From Suillus spraguei (lineage: Eukaryota; Basidiomycota; Agaricomycetes; Boletales; Suillaceae): 64,000 nt of DNA. The DNA lies in NCBI GenBank assembly GCA_016800925.1, contig JABCPU010000092.1:1-64000 (forward strand), in the 5' to 3' direction. A program made the position numbers and the translations under genes. Shown here piece after piece: positions 62,601 through 64,000 of this stretch (positions are counted from its first letter, which is position 1; each line of letters opens with the position of its first letter). The notes under the pieces are model-generated. The model made no database searches and was not told the DNA's origin. It saw nothing but the letters and a program-made list of their open reading frames with translations.

Positions 62601-64000
62601 ATAAAATATGTGGATCGATATCTTTCACATTGTTATGAGTCCCGAATCCCGATCCCTGAGTGCCGGGTGCCGGAGTTCAGGGTTTGGCACTCAACATGTG
62701 TAAGTCAATATCTTTGTATTGCCTGACATTGTTCTAACTCCCAGGTGCCAGAGAGTGCTGGGTGCCAGAGTTCAGGGTTCAGCACATAAAATATGTGGAT
62801 CAATAGATCCCCAAGTGCGGGTGCCGGAGTTCAGGGTTCGGCACTCAACATGTGTAAATCAATATCTTTGTATTGCCTCACATTGTTCTAACTCCCGGGT
62901 GCCAGAGAGTGCCGGGTGCTGGAGTTCGGGGTTCAGCACATAAAATATGTGGATCGATATCTTTCACATTGTTATGAGTCCCAAATCCTGATCCCCGAGT
63001 GCTGGGTGCCGGAGTTCGGGGTTCGGCACTCAACATGTGTAAATCAATATCTTTGTATTGCCTCACATTGTTCTAACTCCTGGGTGCCGGAGTTCAGGGT
63101 TTGGCACTCAACATGTGTAAATCAATATCTTTGGATTGCCTCACATTGTTCTAACTCCCAGGTGCTGGGGTTCGGGGTTCGGTGTTAAAATATGTGGATC
63201 AATATCTTTCACATTGTTATGAGGCCTGAGTCCCAATTCCCGACTGCCGGGTGCCGGAGTTCAGGGTTTGGTGTCAAAATATGTGCATCGATATCTTTCA
63301 CATTGTTATGAGTCCAAAGGCCCGAGTCCCGAGTGCGGGTGCCAGAGTTCGGGGTTCAGCACTCAATACATGTGAATCAATATCTCTGTATTGCCTCACA
63401 TTTTCTAAGTCCTGGGTACCAAGTCCCGGGTGCCAGGGGTTGGGGTTCGGCACTTAAAATATGTAGATCGATATTTTTCACATGGTGATGAGTCCTGAGT
63501 CCCGGGTGCCGGGGTTCAGGGTTCGGCACTTAAGATGTATGGATTGATATGTTTCACATTGTTACCGGCACCCGGCACAAGGTGACTCAACAGATATGTT
63601 TCAAATTCTTTACATTTTGTGTCGAGTCCTGAGTGCCAGGTGCTAGGGTTCAGGGTTCGGCACTCAAAATGTGTGAATCAATGTGAGGCAATAAAAAGAC
63701 TTTGACCCACACATTTTTAGTGCTGAACTCCGAACTCTGACATCTGGTAGTCCACAATTTCGGGGTTTGGCACTCATGATTCTGCACTTGGGACTCAGAA
63801 AAATGTCAGACAATAAAAGGAATTTGATCCACACATTTAAAACTTGAAACTCACAAAATGTATATCATGTAAATTTTCTATTTCCTTACACAGTTCACCA
63901 AGTGTCAAGTACCAAGACCTGAGACCCGAATCCTGAATTCCTGGCAATGTACCAAGTGCTGAGTGCTGAGTGCCAAAACCCAAAACTTGAAACTTGAAAC
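59621..64000 (-). repeat. Right arm of the giant inverted repeat (runs off the window)
   Basis: This is the reverse complement of the left arm in the same order, starting gagccccttcagtgaca. It holds a GGTGGGCC minisatellite (59,690-60,110), the copy of the 66-codon frame (60,061-60,261), satellite S2 (from about 60,900 and 61,935 to 63,600) and an S1-like end at 63,840-64,000. A 965-bp LTR insertion interrupts it. The outer end is beyond the window. Confidence 0.88.
60969..61933 (+). repeat. Solo LTR related to the copia LTR at 1.2-1.7 kb
   Basis: It begins TGTAAAGATACAACC and ends TTCATTACA. The flanks are CCTGG (60,964-60,968) and CCAGG (61,934-61,938), a 5-bp duplication with one change, and the flanks rejoin as an S2 unit (gcacctgggagttagcac). 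Its first 410 bp match 1,291-1,715 closely; the remainder has no counterpart there. Confidence 0.8.

Noticed and set aside
62019..63188. Many 60-100 codon frames with recurrent CVNQY-type peptides
   Set aside because: They arise from satellite S2 units on both strands, with no start or splice context and no counterpart outside the repeat.

Overview
The window is nuclear DNA of a filamentous basidiomycete, most likely an agaricomycete. The genes are split by many short GT-AG introns of about 42-60 nt. The proteins read as fungal homologues (Sec72, Hgh1, Spt20, Ded1, App1, Tpt1). There is a HET-domain fragment and a DDE transposase of a kind I associate with basidiomycetes, and both Ty1/copia and Ty3/gypsy elements. 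Species and chromosome position cannot be told from the sequence.

Layout. From 1 to about 3,060 there is a decayed copia pol end with its LTR, then a tandem array of tRNA-derived units interrupted by a small inverted-repeat element. From 3.8 to 33 kb lies a compact gene-rich block: an aspartic protease with two lesions (-), a dienelactone hydrolase (+) with a broken paralogue fragment just upstream, the bifunctional purine enzyme ATIC/Ade17 (-), a HET fragment (+), SPT20 of SAGA (-), HGH1 (+), a GATA-finger regulator (-), a basidiomycete-type unknown protein (-), the DEAD-box helicase DED1 (-), SEC72 (+), the phosphatidate phosphatase APP1 (-), the tRNA 2'-phosphotransferase TPT1 (+) and an MFS transporter (-). 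I built exon models by hand for all of the intact genes; each keeps reading frame from start to stop.

From 33 to 64 kb there are no host genes that I can support. This part is nested repeats: a DDE DNA transposon split by a solo LTR; satellite arrays; a complete gypsy chromovirus (40,573-49,412) whose target-site duplication is TATCA and which carries an extra zinc-knuckle ORF downstream of integrase; a 1,485-bp solo LTR inside one of its LTRs; and a very large inverted repeat (51,360-55,726 against 59,621-64,000) enclosing a second gypsy pol fragment. Five LTR insertions and the full element have 5-bp target-site duplications that can be read directly (one with a mismatch), so much of the order of insertion can be reconstructed.

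The host genes are mostly housekeeping functions (purine synthesis, transcription, translation, tRNA splicing, ER translocation, lipid signalling) with no sign of a shared pathway or cluster. The most unusual material is structural: the tRNA-derived array, the palindromic satellite domain and the extra ORF of the gypsy element.
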